From the NCBI RefSeq assembly GCF_014805625.2, contig NW_023998651.1:454260-518259 (forward strand): a stretch of DNA of 64,000 nt, given 5' to 3'. The stretch is from Glossina fuscipes. Taxonomy: Eukaryota; Arthropoda; Insecta; Diptera; Glossinidae. The position numbers were made by a program, and so were the translations under genes. A model generated the notes under the pieces. The model did no database searches. It was not told the DNA's origin and saw only the letters and a program-made list of their open reading frames with translations. Positions 45,060 through 56,499 of the stretch are shown piece after piece (position 1 is the first letter of the stretch; each line of letters begins with the position of its first letter).

Positions 45060-45800
45060 ATGGTTTCCGTTAGGATGGTCGTTATTTCTTCCCTCATTCG
45101 AACGGATTGTCCTCTATCGAAATTAGAAATACGGAATGTCATTGAACTTCAATAAGGTTTCGCGTATTTTTCGCTTCATAGTTCTCAAAAGTATGTCGTC
45201 TGATCGAACTTATTCCATTATTGGGTTAATTGTTATTGTTTTGGTGTTGTTGCCCTTACTTTTACAGACTAGGTTTGTGATCATTATTATGATCCTGATT
45301 ACAAATCCCCAAGTTGAGTGAGTATTGTTGCATAGCGAACTCTGTCTGTAAATATGATATTAGACTGGTATTGTTGATTTGAAGCTCGTCTAGCATTTGC
45401 AGAAAGACAAGTTGTTTGTCCTCCTTTTTTGAGACATTAAATGACTTATGGAAGGCAGTGTCTTGTAGGTGAGTATCTCTTTAGACGTGTAGGTCTTTCC
45501 GTTAACATGAATTGTAACGTTATGAGACCTTATTAAGAAAATTCTGTTAAGGAATTATTGTTCCTTTTCTACCTCGAGAGTACTGGAAAAGCCGTTTAAT
45601 AAAATTACTCCAGGAGATATTTCATCTATGATTGGAAAGTGCTGGCTGTTTACAAAATTGCAAATAGGTTTTCTACTGTTTAACAAGTTTGGAGTGCAAA
45701 TGAAGTTCGGTATACTAAGAAGGTTTTTCGGTACTTATGTATTAACACTACCGCGGCAAAATATAATTATTAACACATTATTATTACTACAATTTTATTA

Positions 45801-45834
<34 letters not shown>

Positions 45835-46200
45835 ATATTATTATTATATTTAGAAGCCAAAAGAACTTTTTTAAAAGTTGAAAAGGTTACTTTTCGTTGG
45901 CTTTTTAATGGAATTTTTGCCGCGGTGGCGGTAATACGTAAGTACCAGTTTTTCCTTTTACAAACGAATAAATTTTGATATGACTTACATTTATTTAGTA
46001 CCCTTAGTACGCGTCTTTTGATTTTATAATTTTATCTGATTGAACATCAGTTGCTATATTATTATTTCTTTTCACGTCTCTTAAAAGAATAGTTTCATAC
46101 ATCCGTTCATTGGTTATTGGAATATTGATGATGTACAGGACTAAGATTGAATTAACCAATATTTTTATTTCAGATAGATTTAGCGCCTCCACAATTGTTT
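45060..46200 (-). pseudogene. Errantivirus-type env remnant (C-terminal half)
   Basis: The 5' part (46004-46192) reads FETIVEALNLSEIKIL and VLYIINIPITNERMYETILL. After a gap with an (ATT)n tract, the minus frames give FPIIDEISPGVILLNGF, LIRSHNVTIHVNGKTY and LTYKTLPSI, then a hydrophobic Ile/Val-rich stretch, in the order of the surface-domain end and membrane region of gypsy-group envelope proteins. Such proteins let insect errantiviruses move between cells. This copy has many stops, frameshifts and a microsatellite insertion, so it is not functional. Confidence 0.6.
45783..45848. repeat. (ATT)n microsatellite inside the env remnant
   Basis: A run of ATT/ATA triplets, about 60 bp, interrupts the decayed env. 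On the plus strand it produces a poly-Ile artefact. Confidence 0.8.
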
Positions 46201-46239
46201 CAAATGGTATTTTTTTGCTATTTATTGCTCCCTCTTAAA

Positions 46240-46930
46240 AGGCTTGTCAGGGGCTTGGCAAGTTTAGCAAAGTCCTTAATCAAACTCCTATATTAGCCTG
46301 CCATTTGAAGAAATGGTCGTAACTCTTTGGAATTCGCATTTGTCGAGCTGAAACTTCAGGTTGGCTTTTTCTAAAATATCAATGACTTTTTCTAAGTTGT
46401 TGAAGTGGTTATTTTCGTCTTTTTTAAATATGATCACGTCATCGATATGGACACAGCACCGCTTTCCGATGTGTTCTTTCAGAAAAACGTCGAGAGTTCT
46501 TTGAAATATTGACGGGACATTTGTTAAACCAAATGCCAGTCGGATGAACTCATATTTACCGTCGTTGACTAAGAAGGCGGTTTTTTGAATGTTAGATTCC
46601 TTGAGCGGTATCTGGTGAAAACCACTTTTAGGGTCGACTATGGCGGGTCAACTATGGGGAAAAATTTGTTTCTGCCAAGATTAGCTACTACCTCATTTAT
46701 TTCCAGAAATAGATATTTATCGGTTATAGTAATTTCATTTAATTTGGGATAGTCCTCTTCCATTCTATACTTTTTCTGACCAGAAGAGCCCATTTTTTTT
46801 CGGTACAACGCACACAGGTGAGCTGTATGGAGACTTTGAAGGTTGTAAAGTCCGCGTACAATTGTAGGGTAGGGGTTCCGTCGCGCTGATTTGACCACTT
46901 CTGTATCACAATAGAGTGAGTAAAACCGTA
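46240..46930 (-). pseudogene. Ty3/gypsy (errantivirus-type) reverse transcriptase remnant
   Basis: Minus frames give PSKSPYSSPVC.VPKK (RT block 1), KLNEITITDKYLFLEINEV (block 2), FHQIPL and FLVNDGKYEF.RL.FGLTN.PSIFQR (blocks 3-4), and CCVHIDDVIIF (YIDD box as HIDD) followed by LEKANLKFQLDKCEF. These are the palm and fingers of gypsy-group RT. Tyr of YIDD is His. Stops and frameshifts are present. The sequence then jumps straight to env near 46200, so the remaining RT, RNase H and integrase are deleted. Confidence 0.8.
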
Positions 46931-46931
46931 A

Positions 46932-46985
46932 TAACGGTCTGCCGTTAGGCAAAATCACATTTGCAAGAATAGCGGCTTGCCGTTA
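46932..46985 (+). repeat. Contracted palindrome array in copy 3
   Basis: TAACGGTCTGCCGTTA (46932-46947) and TAGCGGCTTGCCGTTA (46970-46985) are separated by only 22 bp containing GCAAAATCACATTTGC, a single remnant unit. Copies 1 and 2 have about five units between the same brackets. Confidence 0.7.
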
Positions 46986-49301
46986 TGCAAAGAAAAGAGG
47001 AAAAGAAGAAAAAAAAGAAAAATCCCTAGTCATAGTGTGTAACGAGTTTTCTTAACCGGGGTGGAACTCAGTCAATCCGGGGTTCGTTGCAAGAATATTT
47101 ATATAGCACGAAATGTCCTGAACGTCCGGTGGGATGGTGTAAAATTTCCTTTATTGTATATTAAGCGGGGTACAGCGTTATGTATAGGCTGGCTAGGAAC
47201 CAGCGAGGTGGCTCGACTTCTGGTGTGGCTTACACATAGTGAGAAATTTACCTATTGTTGTTATTATTTTTCCTTTACTTTGAATTACCGCGGGGCGCTT
47301 AGACGGCTATGACACCAAACTGAACGATTCTGTACAATGCGCTGTTCTTTTATAGCCGGCATCTTGCTCGCTGGACCTGTTGCCAACATGTTCTAGGCGT
47401 ATGTTTATGCTCTAAGGTACTACGTTTGTGGCTTAGTTTATGTTGGCTACGACGTGTTTGACGCGACCTGGTACATAGGTGCATAATGAATAAGTAACAA
47501 TAAGATAAACAGAGGTCAGCACGTAAGAGTGTTGGAGCAGTAAGTTAGTTATAAGTAATATCATGCAGGTCGCGTGATCTATGCTATGTTTCTTAATCTA
47601 TATGTGCAATACTTCGCTTATGTTTGTGTGGCTCCAGGGTATTTTCTGTTTATGTGTGTTTGTCCATGTTTGTGTATGCATGTTTATGTGTTGGGAATGT
47701 GTGATTCTACGCCTTTGTACATTTTCCTTTGATGTATTTTCTACCTTTTCTTGAGCTCGCGTGTGTTTCTATAGTTTTATGCCCTATCCTATGTTCATGT
47801 GTGCTACACATTTTGCTACCTAAATGTTTATGTTCGTCTCTGGTTGTATGTGCTTATGCTTGTCGCTTATTTTTCTACCTATGCTCATTTCTGTGTGTTT
47901 TTTTTTTTTGCTCTAACCGCATTGAAGATTTCATATACCCTAAAAGTAAAACAAGGAGAAAAGGACAGCTCTGGTTTTTATGCTTTGTACGGTAAGTTGA
48001 GGAGTGGAGTAAGGTTTGAACTGTGGTGTTGTGAAAAACGGATTGTGTTGGTTGCGGGTAGAAAGCAAAGCGCAACAATTTGGGAAACGGATTTTTGAAC
48101 GGAAGGCGTGCGAAGACAACATTATTATTTTCATCAAATTTTCATGAAATTTAATAAATTGGTTACATAAACAATAGTAAAATGAAATAATTAATAGATT
48201 TCATCAGCTTTCAAATTACAAATTTAATTAATTACGGCTAAAATTGCTCAAATTTTAACATAACAACTAAAACTATTTTATTGCTATAATGATGTCTGTT
48301 TAATAAAAACAAAGAAGGGGAAAAAATAATAAATAAGTGAAAGCAAAAAAAAAATATTGGTATAAAGAACAGAAAATTATAAAAGTTGGGTAGAAAGAGT
48401 TTGGAATTGAAAAATAATAGACGCAAAGAAGAAATCATTAAAAAACTATTAACATTAATTTATTAACCAAAATCGGCAAATGACTGCCTGTATCATAGAC
48501 TTAAGTTATACAAATTTAAACACGAGGGGAGAAGTTTTTTTTTATTTATTTTTTTTTTATTTTTCTGCGTTAAAAAAAGTGTTTTCGAGAAATTTTTGGT
48601 TATTTTCTTTACTTTGTCTTAATTAAGGAAATAATGAAAAGATAGAGATAAATAAACGCTGGAGAAGTAGAACTTAATATAAAGGAGATTCCTTTTTTTT
48701 TTTGGTTTCAATGAAAAACAAAAAAATGTTGCCATTTTCTGCAATTGCACATACGTACATTTAAAGCTTTTTCGGGAAAAGAACTTTGTCAACAAAAGTC
48801 CAATTCGTGACATGATTTTTTTTCCTATATGCCTAAAGTTCATGCATATAAATCGTTATTACTTTATTTTATGAACAAATATAATTATCGTATAAAACAA
48901 ACTTATAAAAAAGGAAATCAGCTAGAACATTGAACAACAGAAAAAAAGTAAACATCAATTTACTAATATTCTCAAATTTAGAAGATGAGAAATGCAAAAA
49001 TAGTTCACCATCTACCACTTCTAGTCCACGGAAGGGGAACGCATTATTGGCCATGGTCTGTCGCACAAGCCGAATGACGAGCGAAAATATCAGCACCTTA
49101 GCAAAAACAAATATGAAGGAAGATCGCGAGAGAAACTCACGTTTATTACCAATGGTGTGGAAAATGAAGCTGTGCTGCAGCGCCAATGTATGCACTTTTA
49201 TTCAAATTTAAAATAAAAGCAAGAAAAAGAAAAAAAAAGGAAAACAAAAAAAAAAAAAATACCAAATAAATGTTTAATAAATTTTAAAGATATGTATTCA
49301 C

Positions 49302-50540
49302 ATTATTTATTTATTTATTTATTCCACTTATACAAGAAACTCAACTAAAACAAAATGGCAGTCGAGTTCAATTGACTCTTAAGTAAATCTTAAAATTAAT
49401 TAATAATAAAACTTAGTATAAGTACAATAAAACAAATAAGGAGGAAAAAAAGAAAAAAAAAAAAAAGCATGTACACAACTAGCATAGAGCCACACCCACA
49501 ACCGATACAGGACCAAATTGCAAGTGAACCCCTAAGCCATCGCAAACATGCATAAGCTTGGCAATCGATAATTGTTAACAACAAATTAATTTTCGACTCA
49601 TAATGACATATTTAAGGTTAAGTCAGTTTAAGTCCGACATAGGTAAATCGCGCGTATTAAGCAATGTTGTTTTAATGGACTTTAAAGAGTCCGTTAATGA
49701 GAATAAATAATAGACGTCATTTAGGTTCTTGCAGACAACTCTGAGAGGTTTAAACAGTTCAAAATTATATTTGCATTGACTAAGCTTTATCAACATAAAG
49801 TGCCTAGAGAAGCGGTTAGGGACATTAAAGCCTATATCACGAAGTAATGCGGGCGAGTCAATTGCACCATTTATTAATTTGATTAAGAAGGAAACCCCAA
49901 GAACAAATCTACGTTTCTCGAGTGACGGTAAGGATAACAGAAGCAACCTATTTTCATAGGGTGGAAGAGTGGAAATCGGGTCCCAACCCAAATTCCTAAG
50001 GGCAAACAGCAAGAATTGCTTTTGAACATATTCAATTGAATGTACATAGCACCTATATGAAGGAGACCACACAACAGAGGCATACTCAAGTATAGGTCTA
50101 ACCAAACACATATACAGCCTTTTCGTAATGTAGGAATCGTCAAGCTCTTTGGACCACCTCTTTATAAAACCAAGCGCGGACCTAGCTTTGTTTAACGAGG
50201 ACTCAATGTGCAAATTGAAACGTAACCTATAATCGAATAGAACGCCTAAATCTATGAACGAATCGACGTCTTCCAACCTGTGCGAATCAATGAAGTATTG
50301 AGTACTGAACGACTTCCTTCTTAAGAAAGAAAGCTTCTTCCATTTATTTAGATTTAGTTTCAGAAGATTGAGAGAGCACCATGCAACCAAATTGTCCAAA
50401 TCACTTTGAAGATGATGTGATTGCGATTCTACGGAAAAAGAAGAAAACAGTTTCACATCATCAGCATACATTAAAATCTCACTGAATTTAATCACGGAGG
50501 GATGTTTTACGATATTTAATCTGTATAACGCGTACTTCAC
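49302..50540 (-). mobile_element. 5'-truncated CR1/jockey-like copy with intact C-terminal RT frame
   Basis: The minus frame 49623-50540 is open for 305 codons: ILMYADDVKLFSSFSVESQ (YADD intact), LNLLKLNLNKWKKL, FIDLGVLFDYRLRFNLHI, KRLYMCLVRPILEYASVVW and the tail FSRHFMLIKLSQCKYN to RDLPMSDLN. The 3' end is a (TTTA)n run at about 49302-49324, i.e. a TAAA tail. It lacks everything before YADD. The long undamaged frame, unlike its relatives in the window, suggests it is among the youngest insertions here. It sits inside LTR-like copy 3. Confidence 0.85.
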
Positions 50541-50985
50541 CTATATACGCGTAGTAGTTACCAAGAATAAAAATTATATATCCATATTCATATAATTGCA
50601 TTACATCAGCTATATTTGGCACTACATTAACTTTTACTCTTTAATTTAGCGTTTAGCTGGTGCAGTTTAGTCTTTAGTTTACATGTTAAAAAGTGAAATA
50701 AAGAAAAAAAAGAAAAGGATAATGCTTGGCTAAGTGGTATACCCTACCGCTGAGGCGAAGTATGGGTAGGGGGTGCCCGCCAGTGGGTGCAGGGGGACAG
50801 GGAAGGTGAACTGACGGACTAGGAATAGACCAACGAACAACGAGCATTGCGGACAACGGGCCTAATAGACGGGCTTAGCTCTTGGACCCAGTCACGCCGT
50901 GTGAACCCCTTAAGGGTTTCGTTAGATCTTTCCTTTTTTTACCTTATTTTTAGTTTAATTTTTTTTTTTTGCCGTGCGGCACAGC

Positions 50986-51640
50986 ATGTTGTAAACTTTG
51001 TAAACGCTCTACCGCAAAAGGTATTATTTCGTCGAAACGGTCTAATTAGGTTATCCTGGTTATCTTTTATTTGGTTGTCTACTTCTTCTTTCAAAGTCAT
51101 CGAGTATTGATTGGAAAAAGATCGGATTTCGGCTAAAACATTTGTTGGGAAGGTCAGTTTTTTAATGGGGTCTGCAAATAAGTGTGGGCAGTTTTGAAAA
51201 AGTGTCCGTAGTCGATTGTTTCGTTTTTCGGACATATGTGAGTTGCGTAGTTTGATATTAGTGACGTAGCTTGACACACACTGTTTTAGAGGAATTTTGA
51301 CGTTTGGGTCTATTGTCGTGAAATCAAGTTTGGTATGGTTGACTGCGAGTTCTCTCAATTTATCGTTACTGGTAATGCCATCGGAAGATTTGAGATTGAA
51401 TAAAATGAAATATTTAATTTTACCTCTACTTGGGAATAGTTGCACTTGGACAAGGTGCCTTATTTTTATGTTACCACAGACGGACCTTGCTAACAAGGTT
51501 TTTTCATTTGTAATATGTTTAGGCTGAACGTAATTCTTATTCGACCCTGTGTCTATTAAAAATTTTAAAATATCTCTACCGCCATTTCTACGTTCAAAAT
51601 AAGGCAGTGAAGATTGCCTTAGTCTAAAAAATGTATGTGT
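50986..51640 (-). pseudogene. Errantivirus-type protease and RT start
   Basis: The minus frame first shows FLIDTGSNKNY, with the aspartic-protease active site DTGS intact (DTG codons at about 51545-51553). The 185-codon frame below it reads LLARSVCGNIKIRHLVQVQLFP, FILFNLKS, NPHLFADP-like NCPHLFADPIKKL and MTLKEEVDNQIKDN, i.e. the protease end and the run-in to RT. It diverges after IRPF, where LTR-like copy 3 begins. The part overlapping the RT start also exists at 46.9 kb, so two copies or a duplication are involved. Confidence 0.75.
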
Positions 51641-53203
51641 TCGAGCTGTTCTATTTGTTCATATTCCGGAATTTCAATTGGTTCCATATTTTTGTTCATC
51701 TGAATTTGATTCTCTTGTGCTTCCTCAATAATTGCCCTCTTCGCACGTTATATTGTAGGACCTTCGCCGCTTAAGAGGCCTTTCTTGGAATTGTTGTGAA
51801 GATGTGCGTTTCTCTGCGTGTGTTTGGTATTCATTAAGACGGTTTCCGTAGTTTGTGTGTTTGGTCTGGATGCTCCTGTCTACATCAATCGGTTCATCAC
51901 GTCGTTGTGGTTATGGGGGCACTGCTGGTTGATATTGAAATTGCCGGTATTGAGGATTTTTTTGGAATGTCGGAAGGTACATCCTTAGGTGATTGATGCC
52001 TTATTGATTTTATCTGTCAAATGTTGGAGATGTTATTGGATACTGTTTTTGGAACGTTGAAGGTGGTTTCTGTTGATTGTAGAACGGTTTTCCAACTTCT
52101 GTAGTGACACTACTCAAAATTAAAATCTTTATTCATTCTTGTTTATTTCTTTGATTAATTTCTTGTTTATTTCTTGTTTATTTCTTACTTATTTCTGAGT
52201 TATTTCTTAGTTACTTCTTAGTTAATTTTTAGTTAATTCTAACTTACTTCTGAGCTAATCATAAGTTACTTGTCAGTTAATTCTAAGTTACTTGTGACCA
52301 AACTGAGGTATGGTCAGTATCTTATATAATACATAATTTAGTGCTAACTTAAGCAATTAATTCAAGTAAAGTAGGTTATTACTAGAATTACGACTAATAT
52401 GGGTTACAACTTAATTAGGTTATCTTAACTAGGTTATGTTGAAATGTAAACTTAGCATAACTTGTAAATCACGGTAGAGTGCGAAGATCGATAATGCTAC
52501 ATTGGGTTGGTAATTCCTTATTTGCTATGTTCCTTCGAATTATGACTAGTCTTAACGTATTGTGTTCTGTAATTTTGAAGCTTTAAGCATAGATGCAATG
52601 CTTGTGGCAAATCTGTTGGATTCCTCATGCTGAGTAAGCGAGGTAGATCGCCTATAAGTCCTCTAATAAGTGTGTGCAGCACTTTCTTGCGGTGTGCCTG
52701 AGTCATGTTATTTAATGGCTCAGTATCTATGTTCATACAAGAGAGTTTGTTTAGAATATAAGAAAGATGCTGATAAACATCTTGATAAAATTCTTGAACA
52801 TTCTTATTTCCTTGGATCAGCTTTGTCGTCTGATACTTAAGCGTTCCTAAAGCCCTCTTGTCTGCATAGTGTATGGTTAGTTTCTTTGATATTTTATTCC
52901 TGTTTAACGGTGTATTGTAGGATTCAAGAACTATATCCGCTTGTCCTAATAATTTGTTCTTTATTACGTTCAATATGGTACTTAGGGCTGCTTTTCAGAT
53001 GGTTATAAATCCCTCCCTTAAAGCTTTTTTTTCCATGAGCCAAATCCTTTTCCCGAAAATTTTCTTAAGCTTTGGGATTGAGTAAGTTCGTTTAGATTAA
53101 TTTCCGTTGAGGTATCAATTGTTTGGTCAGTATTGTCGCCTTCTAAGTCTGGATTAATTATTCCCTGAACTACCCGTCTTCCTTCATCCCTCATGACTTT
53201 CAA
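51641..53203 (-). pseudogene. Errantivirus-type gag remnant
   Basis: From the 5' side: a 61-codon frame (53018-53203) starting MKVMRDEGRRVVQG with a Thr/Glu-rich stretch, then a 151-codon frame (52518-52973) with LLGQADIVLESYNTPLN, LTIHYADKRALGTLKYQ, QEFYQDVYQHLSYIL and IRGLIGDLPRLLSMRNPTDL, the capsid-like core of gypsy-group Gag. The C-terminal part (51600-52130) is Asn/Gln/Pro-rich with TFNVPKTVSNN and ends EIPEYEQIEQLEHIHFLD just before the protease. Gag would form the particle shell. Frame breaks and an internal minisatellite (52137-52310) inactivate it. Confidence 0.75.
52137..52310. repeat. Degenerate 11-13-bp minisatellite inside gag
   Basis: Repeats of the type TTATTTCTTAG, AGTTACTTCTT and AGTTAATTCTA follow each other without spacers for about 170 bp. 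It lies between the capsid-like and C-terminal parts of the gag remnant. Confidence 0.65.
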
Positions 53204-54646
53204 TATTAATTTTCTTATCTGTAATTACATATTGGACAAACTTAGAACGGTCGATCTTGTGTCTGCAGGTTGACTTGTGCTTAAGATGAATGGTCGGATT
53301 AGATTCGCATTGTTTATTTTGATATTTCAGTAGTTTGGGGTATTATAGGGAAAAAATATATTTTTTATATAATATTGTAATATTCCGATTTTGATATTCT
53401 AATAACTTGTGATTGGTCGCAAAAGAAAAATTCTTTATTTTAATTTTACAATATTCGAATACTGATATTCCGATAAGTTGTGATTTATCGCAAAAAAGCA
53501 GTCTTAAATGTAATTCTGTTTAGGCTTACCTGCTAAATATTAATAAAATTTGAAGTTTGCAAATTTTTTGCAAATTTTGCTAATATTAATTATTTTCTAG
53601 TTTTTTTTTTAAATAATTTTTTTCTTTAATTGATTTCTACTATTTTCTTTTTTATTTATCTTTAATTTATTTCTCCCTTGAGTTTGTTTCTTTTGCTTTG
53701 TTTGGCTTTTATTTAATTTTCCTCTTTTCTTTTTTGATTAAACGAAAATTTCCAACTTTATTTTTCTTCTTTCCTTGTCTTTTATTATGACCCTGATTTC
53801 TCATTTTTAACATGTTTATCTTTAATTTTTTGCTTATTTCCGTTTTTCCTAAAAAAAATTTTTTTATTATCTTTCTTTAATTTTTGATATCTTAATTTTC
53901 ACTTATTTATTCTTGTTTTCTATTTTCCCTCTTATTTATTTTTAACTTTTATTAATATTTTTTTATCTATTTATTTATTTTTTAATTTACTGCAATTCTT
54001 GATAACCCTTTTATAATTCTTCTATACTTTGATTGTTTTCTTCTTATGTAGTAAAATATAAAGTTTACTTACAATACTTACAACTATGGTTGTTAACACG
54101 GTTAGTGAGTCCATTAACATCAATCTACTTTTGTTCCTTTTATTGCCACTTACTGCACTACTTCCTTTTGCTCCTTCGGCTTGGTTGCTTCTCGGGCTGG
54201 TGCTAGCTTTTGGTAATCCCTACTTGGAAGCCTTGCCGCTTTTTGTGCTGCTTGAGGTCGACCAGAACTTACGATGGGTTTCTTTGTTAACAAGACTTTT
54301 TGTTAACAAAGTTTATTAGAGCTTTTTCTTTTAATTAACCAATATTTTTTTTGAGTTCTTTTTACTCATTAGAAATTTTATTTAACTTTTAGATTTCGTT
54401 TTATAAATTTATTATTTTTTTTGTTTAGTTTTAGAGAGTTCCCTTTTTATTTTTTTCATTTGAAGAGATTTTATAATTATTTCCGCTTAATTTTCCTTTT
54501 GGAATAATATTAATTTGTATTTTTTTCTTATATTTTGTTTTTTATTATAGGATTCCTTTCGATTAGCCTTCTGCAGTAAAGCCTCCTTTACCACCGCAGT
54601 CCGTGGTATCCCGGTCCTTCCTCCAGTAACACATCTGCTCGGCACC
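53204..54646 (-). other. A-rich leader of the errantivirus-like element
   Basis: Between the LTR (54647-54841) and gag start (53203) lies 1.4 kb that is strongly T-rich on plus, i.e. A-rich in the element's own sense. A diverged tandem duplication of about 71 bp lies at 53370-53510 (AATATTC.GAT..TGATATTC, then TTGTGATT..TCGCAAAA). The plus frame 54086-54319 is taken to be antisense noise. No primer site was confirmed: the element sequence after the LTR reads GGTGCCGAGCAGATG, which I cannot assign to a tRNA. Confidence 0.45.
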
Positions 54647-54841
54647 AGTTAAATAAGTTTTTCATTTATTGGGTTTATCCTTTTAAGTAAAACACAATTT
54701 TTAATTTTTTTTATTTAACACATTTTTATTTTATTTCGAGGAACTTCAAGTTGGTGTTGTAATTGATGTCTGAGAACGAACTAACTGAAATTGAACAATT
54801 TAGCTTATAGGAAACCTTTGGGTTAATCTACAGTCAGCACT
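54647..54841 (-). mobile_element. Probable short LTR of the errantivirus-like element
   Basis: In the element's sense it runs from AGTGCTGACTGTAG to CTTATTTAACT, that is AGT...ACT ends, as in many gypsy-group insect elements. It contains TCAGTTAGTTCGTTCTCAG as a possible start-site region and several AATAAA words. At 195 bp it is shorter than usual. The 37-bp repeats that follow env elsewhere lie immediately upstream, and gag lies downstream. Confidence 0.4.
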
Positions 54842-54859
54842 TTAATCGAAAACAGAATA

Positions 54860-54970
54860 GGGTTCAATGAAAGATTGGTGGGAAGTGTTTACAGTAGGGT
54901 GAAATGTGAGATTCGTGAGAAGTGTTTACAGTAGGGTGCAATGTGAGATTGGAGAGAAGTATTTACAACG
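54860..54970. repeat. 37-bp repeat, three units
   Basis: Units begin GGGTTCAATG (54860), GGGTGAAATG (54897) and GGGTGCAATG (54934), each continuing with GATTGGTGAGAAGTGTTTACAG-like sequence shortened or changed slightly. Two units of the same repeat lie next to env at 44.92 kb. Confidence 0.75.
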
Positions 54971-55060
54971 AGTTCGTAAGTTTATGAAATTGTGTTTCTT
55001 TATTTTGTTCATTAGGGTGGTTCTTGAATTTATGGGCTTTCTTAGGATGATCGTTAACTT

Positions 55061-55530
55061 ATATATGAGTACTTACGTAGTAAATAAATTATAAATATGC
55101 ATGCTTCTGCGTGTGCTATGAGTGGTGAAGATGCCATATTCAGTGAATACCGTTACAACTACAATTTTATTGTAATTATATTGTGGTTTAATTATCAAGA
55201 TCGATGGCGTACACTTTGACCGTAATTGTTGATACTTATATTTTTTTCAAGTGCATCGAAATAACCAATGAATGTTTCCTCATGAGTAAGGTATTCCGTT
55301 GGTGACTATAACCATGGACATCAGGGCTTGTCAAAAAGGCGTTATCTACTTTAGCAAACATACACCTTATGTGGCTGAGGACACGATTGCTGCCCTTCAG
55401 TTAAATGGCGAAGCTGTTTCACATGGATTTGAGATAAATTTCTACACGAAATCAAGGGAAAAATATGCTTTTGATCTCTTCAAATTATTGATGCTGTTCC
55501 ATGTGTAAATTATTTTCTTGCCGATTTGGT
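55061..55530. other. Unassigned; 69-codon frame of unknown nature
   Basis: The plus frame 55299-55508 contains CQKGVIYFSKHTPYVAEDTI and REKYAFDLFKLL, with an internal ATG. It resembles nothing I know. It lies between errantivirus-like and R1-like remnants, so it is more likely old element sequence than a gene. Confidence 0.3.
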
Positions 55531-55539
55531 ACTTTCTCT

Positions 55540-56460
55540 TATTCATAGCGCAGATCCTTCTATAAATTACCTCGATCTCCTGAGAACGACGCTTTTGGAA
55601 CTTCCTTCAGGCCTTTACACTTTGGACATGTCGATATATCAATAGGTTTTTTAAGCCAATTAAGCAAATTCTTTTTTGATATCTTTTACGAACTGCTAGA
55701 CCGTCCCAGCAGCATACAAATTATCCCTGGCGCCAACGTAGTAAAACTAAGTCCGACACAAACTGCACCGGCTTCCGGCTGCTTATTAGCAAAGCTTTTT
55801 TCTGGTGCTTCGACAACTCCAAGCCCGTCTGGTTCATTCCCACCTTAACGACGTCTCTCAGGATCCATCGCCCTCTTTTGGACCGGTAGATTTTGTTCGA
55901 CTATTTCCTCTATTTTCTCTGACTTTAATGTCGAGGAATATAGCCTGTTGATCTCTGTTTGTATAATCTTCACTTAACTACCACTTGAATCTCCACAATA
56001 AGCAGTGACGGTCAAAAGAAAAGTCTAATGTTGACTCTCTTCCTGCTTTGCGAAAGATGTCCACAATTACTACTGATAGTCTGTTGCGCATTCGACTAGT
56101 TTCTTTAAGTGTGCTGGAACTCGCCATGCGTTCAGCTTAAAAGAACGTAACACCTACAGCAGGCTATATCTTTTAATCTCACCTGCACAATACCCACTTA
56201 TCGGCAATTTACATCCGGGTATGTTGTAGACGTATATACCAAGACTACTGCTTTGCGAAGCATGCGTTACTCAGGAACCGCGACTACCCCTTCCATATGG
56301 TTCACTCAATAGCACCAGGTCTATCTTATTATCGGCGACTGTTTCCGGAAGCATGTCGTGAGCTTCTTCTCCACGGCTGGGATCACTCTGCATTATTCTC
56401 ACTTGCACCCTCTACTATCAAACGCCCGTTTGAGTAGCTGATATTGCGCCTACCTGTAAA
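55540..56460 (-). pseudogene. R1-like endonuclease remnant, element 1
   Basis: The minus strand reads RIMQSDPSRGEEAHDMLPET and NKIDLVLLSEPYGRGS (the N-terminal 'LLSEPY' block typical of R1-type endonucleases). Further on, after an internal loss, come RESTLDFSFDRHCL and LSEDYTNRDQQAIFLDI (the C-terminal 'YT.SDH.AI' block with His replaced by Gln), then a basic linker. The catalytic GDFN block is missing. It is G+C-richer than the surroundings. Confidence 0.55.
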
Positions 56461-56499
56461 TATTTTGCATCTAAATTAGGTGCCCCACCTAATCTTGCG

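Larger units (their letters stand above)
46925..50985 (+). mobile_element. LTR-like element copy 3, interrupted by a CR1-like copy
   Basis: Three segments match copy 1 in order. At 46932-46985 is the palindrome region. At 48655-48860, the region with GGAGAAGTA.AA.TT, GGAGATTC, GTACAT and GAAAAGAACTTTGT.AACAAAAGTC matches 15950-16150. At 50725-50930, TGGCTAAG, ACCGCTG and TGACGGACT match 17385-17480. A CR1-like copy (49302-50540) lies between the last two. About 0.9 kb (47000-47900) has no counterpart in copies 1 and 2. The first about 65 bp of the element are missing, and the right end is tentatively at GGCACA near 50985. The flanks are errantivirus-like on both sides. Confidence 0.55.

Noticed and set aside
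50740..50760. TGGCTAAGTGG as a tRNA or SINE A box
   Set aside because: No B box or cloverleaf follows; the block is the conserved 3' part of the LTR-like element.
46900..51496. A single errantivirus copy simply split by LTR-like copy 3
   Set aside because: Both flanks encode the beginning of RT (IRP block), so they overlap. Two copies or a duplication fit better.
54086..54319. 77-codon hydrophobic plus-strand frame as a membrane protein
   Set aside because: It is antisense to the A-rich leader of a minus-strand element and is Leu/Phe-rich by composition.
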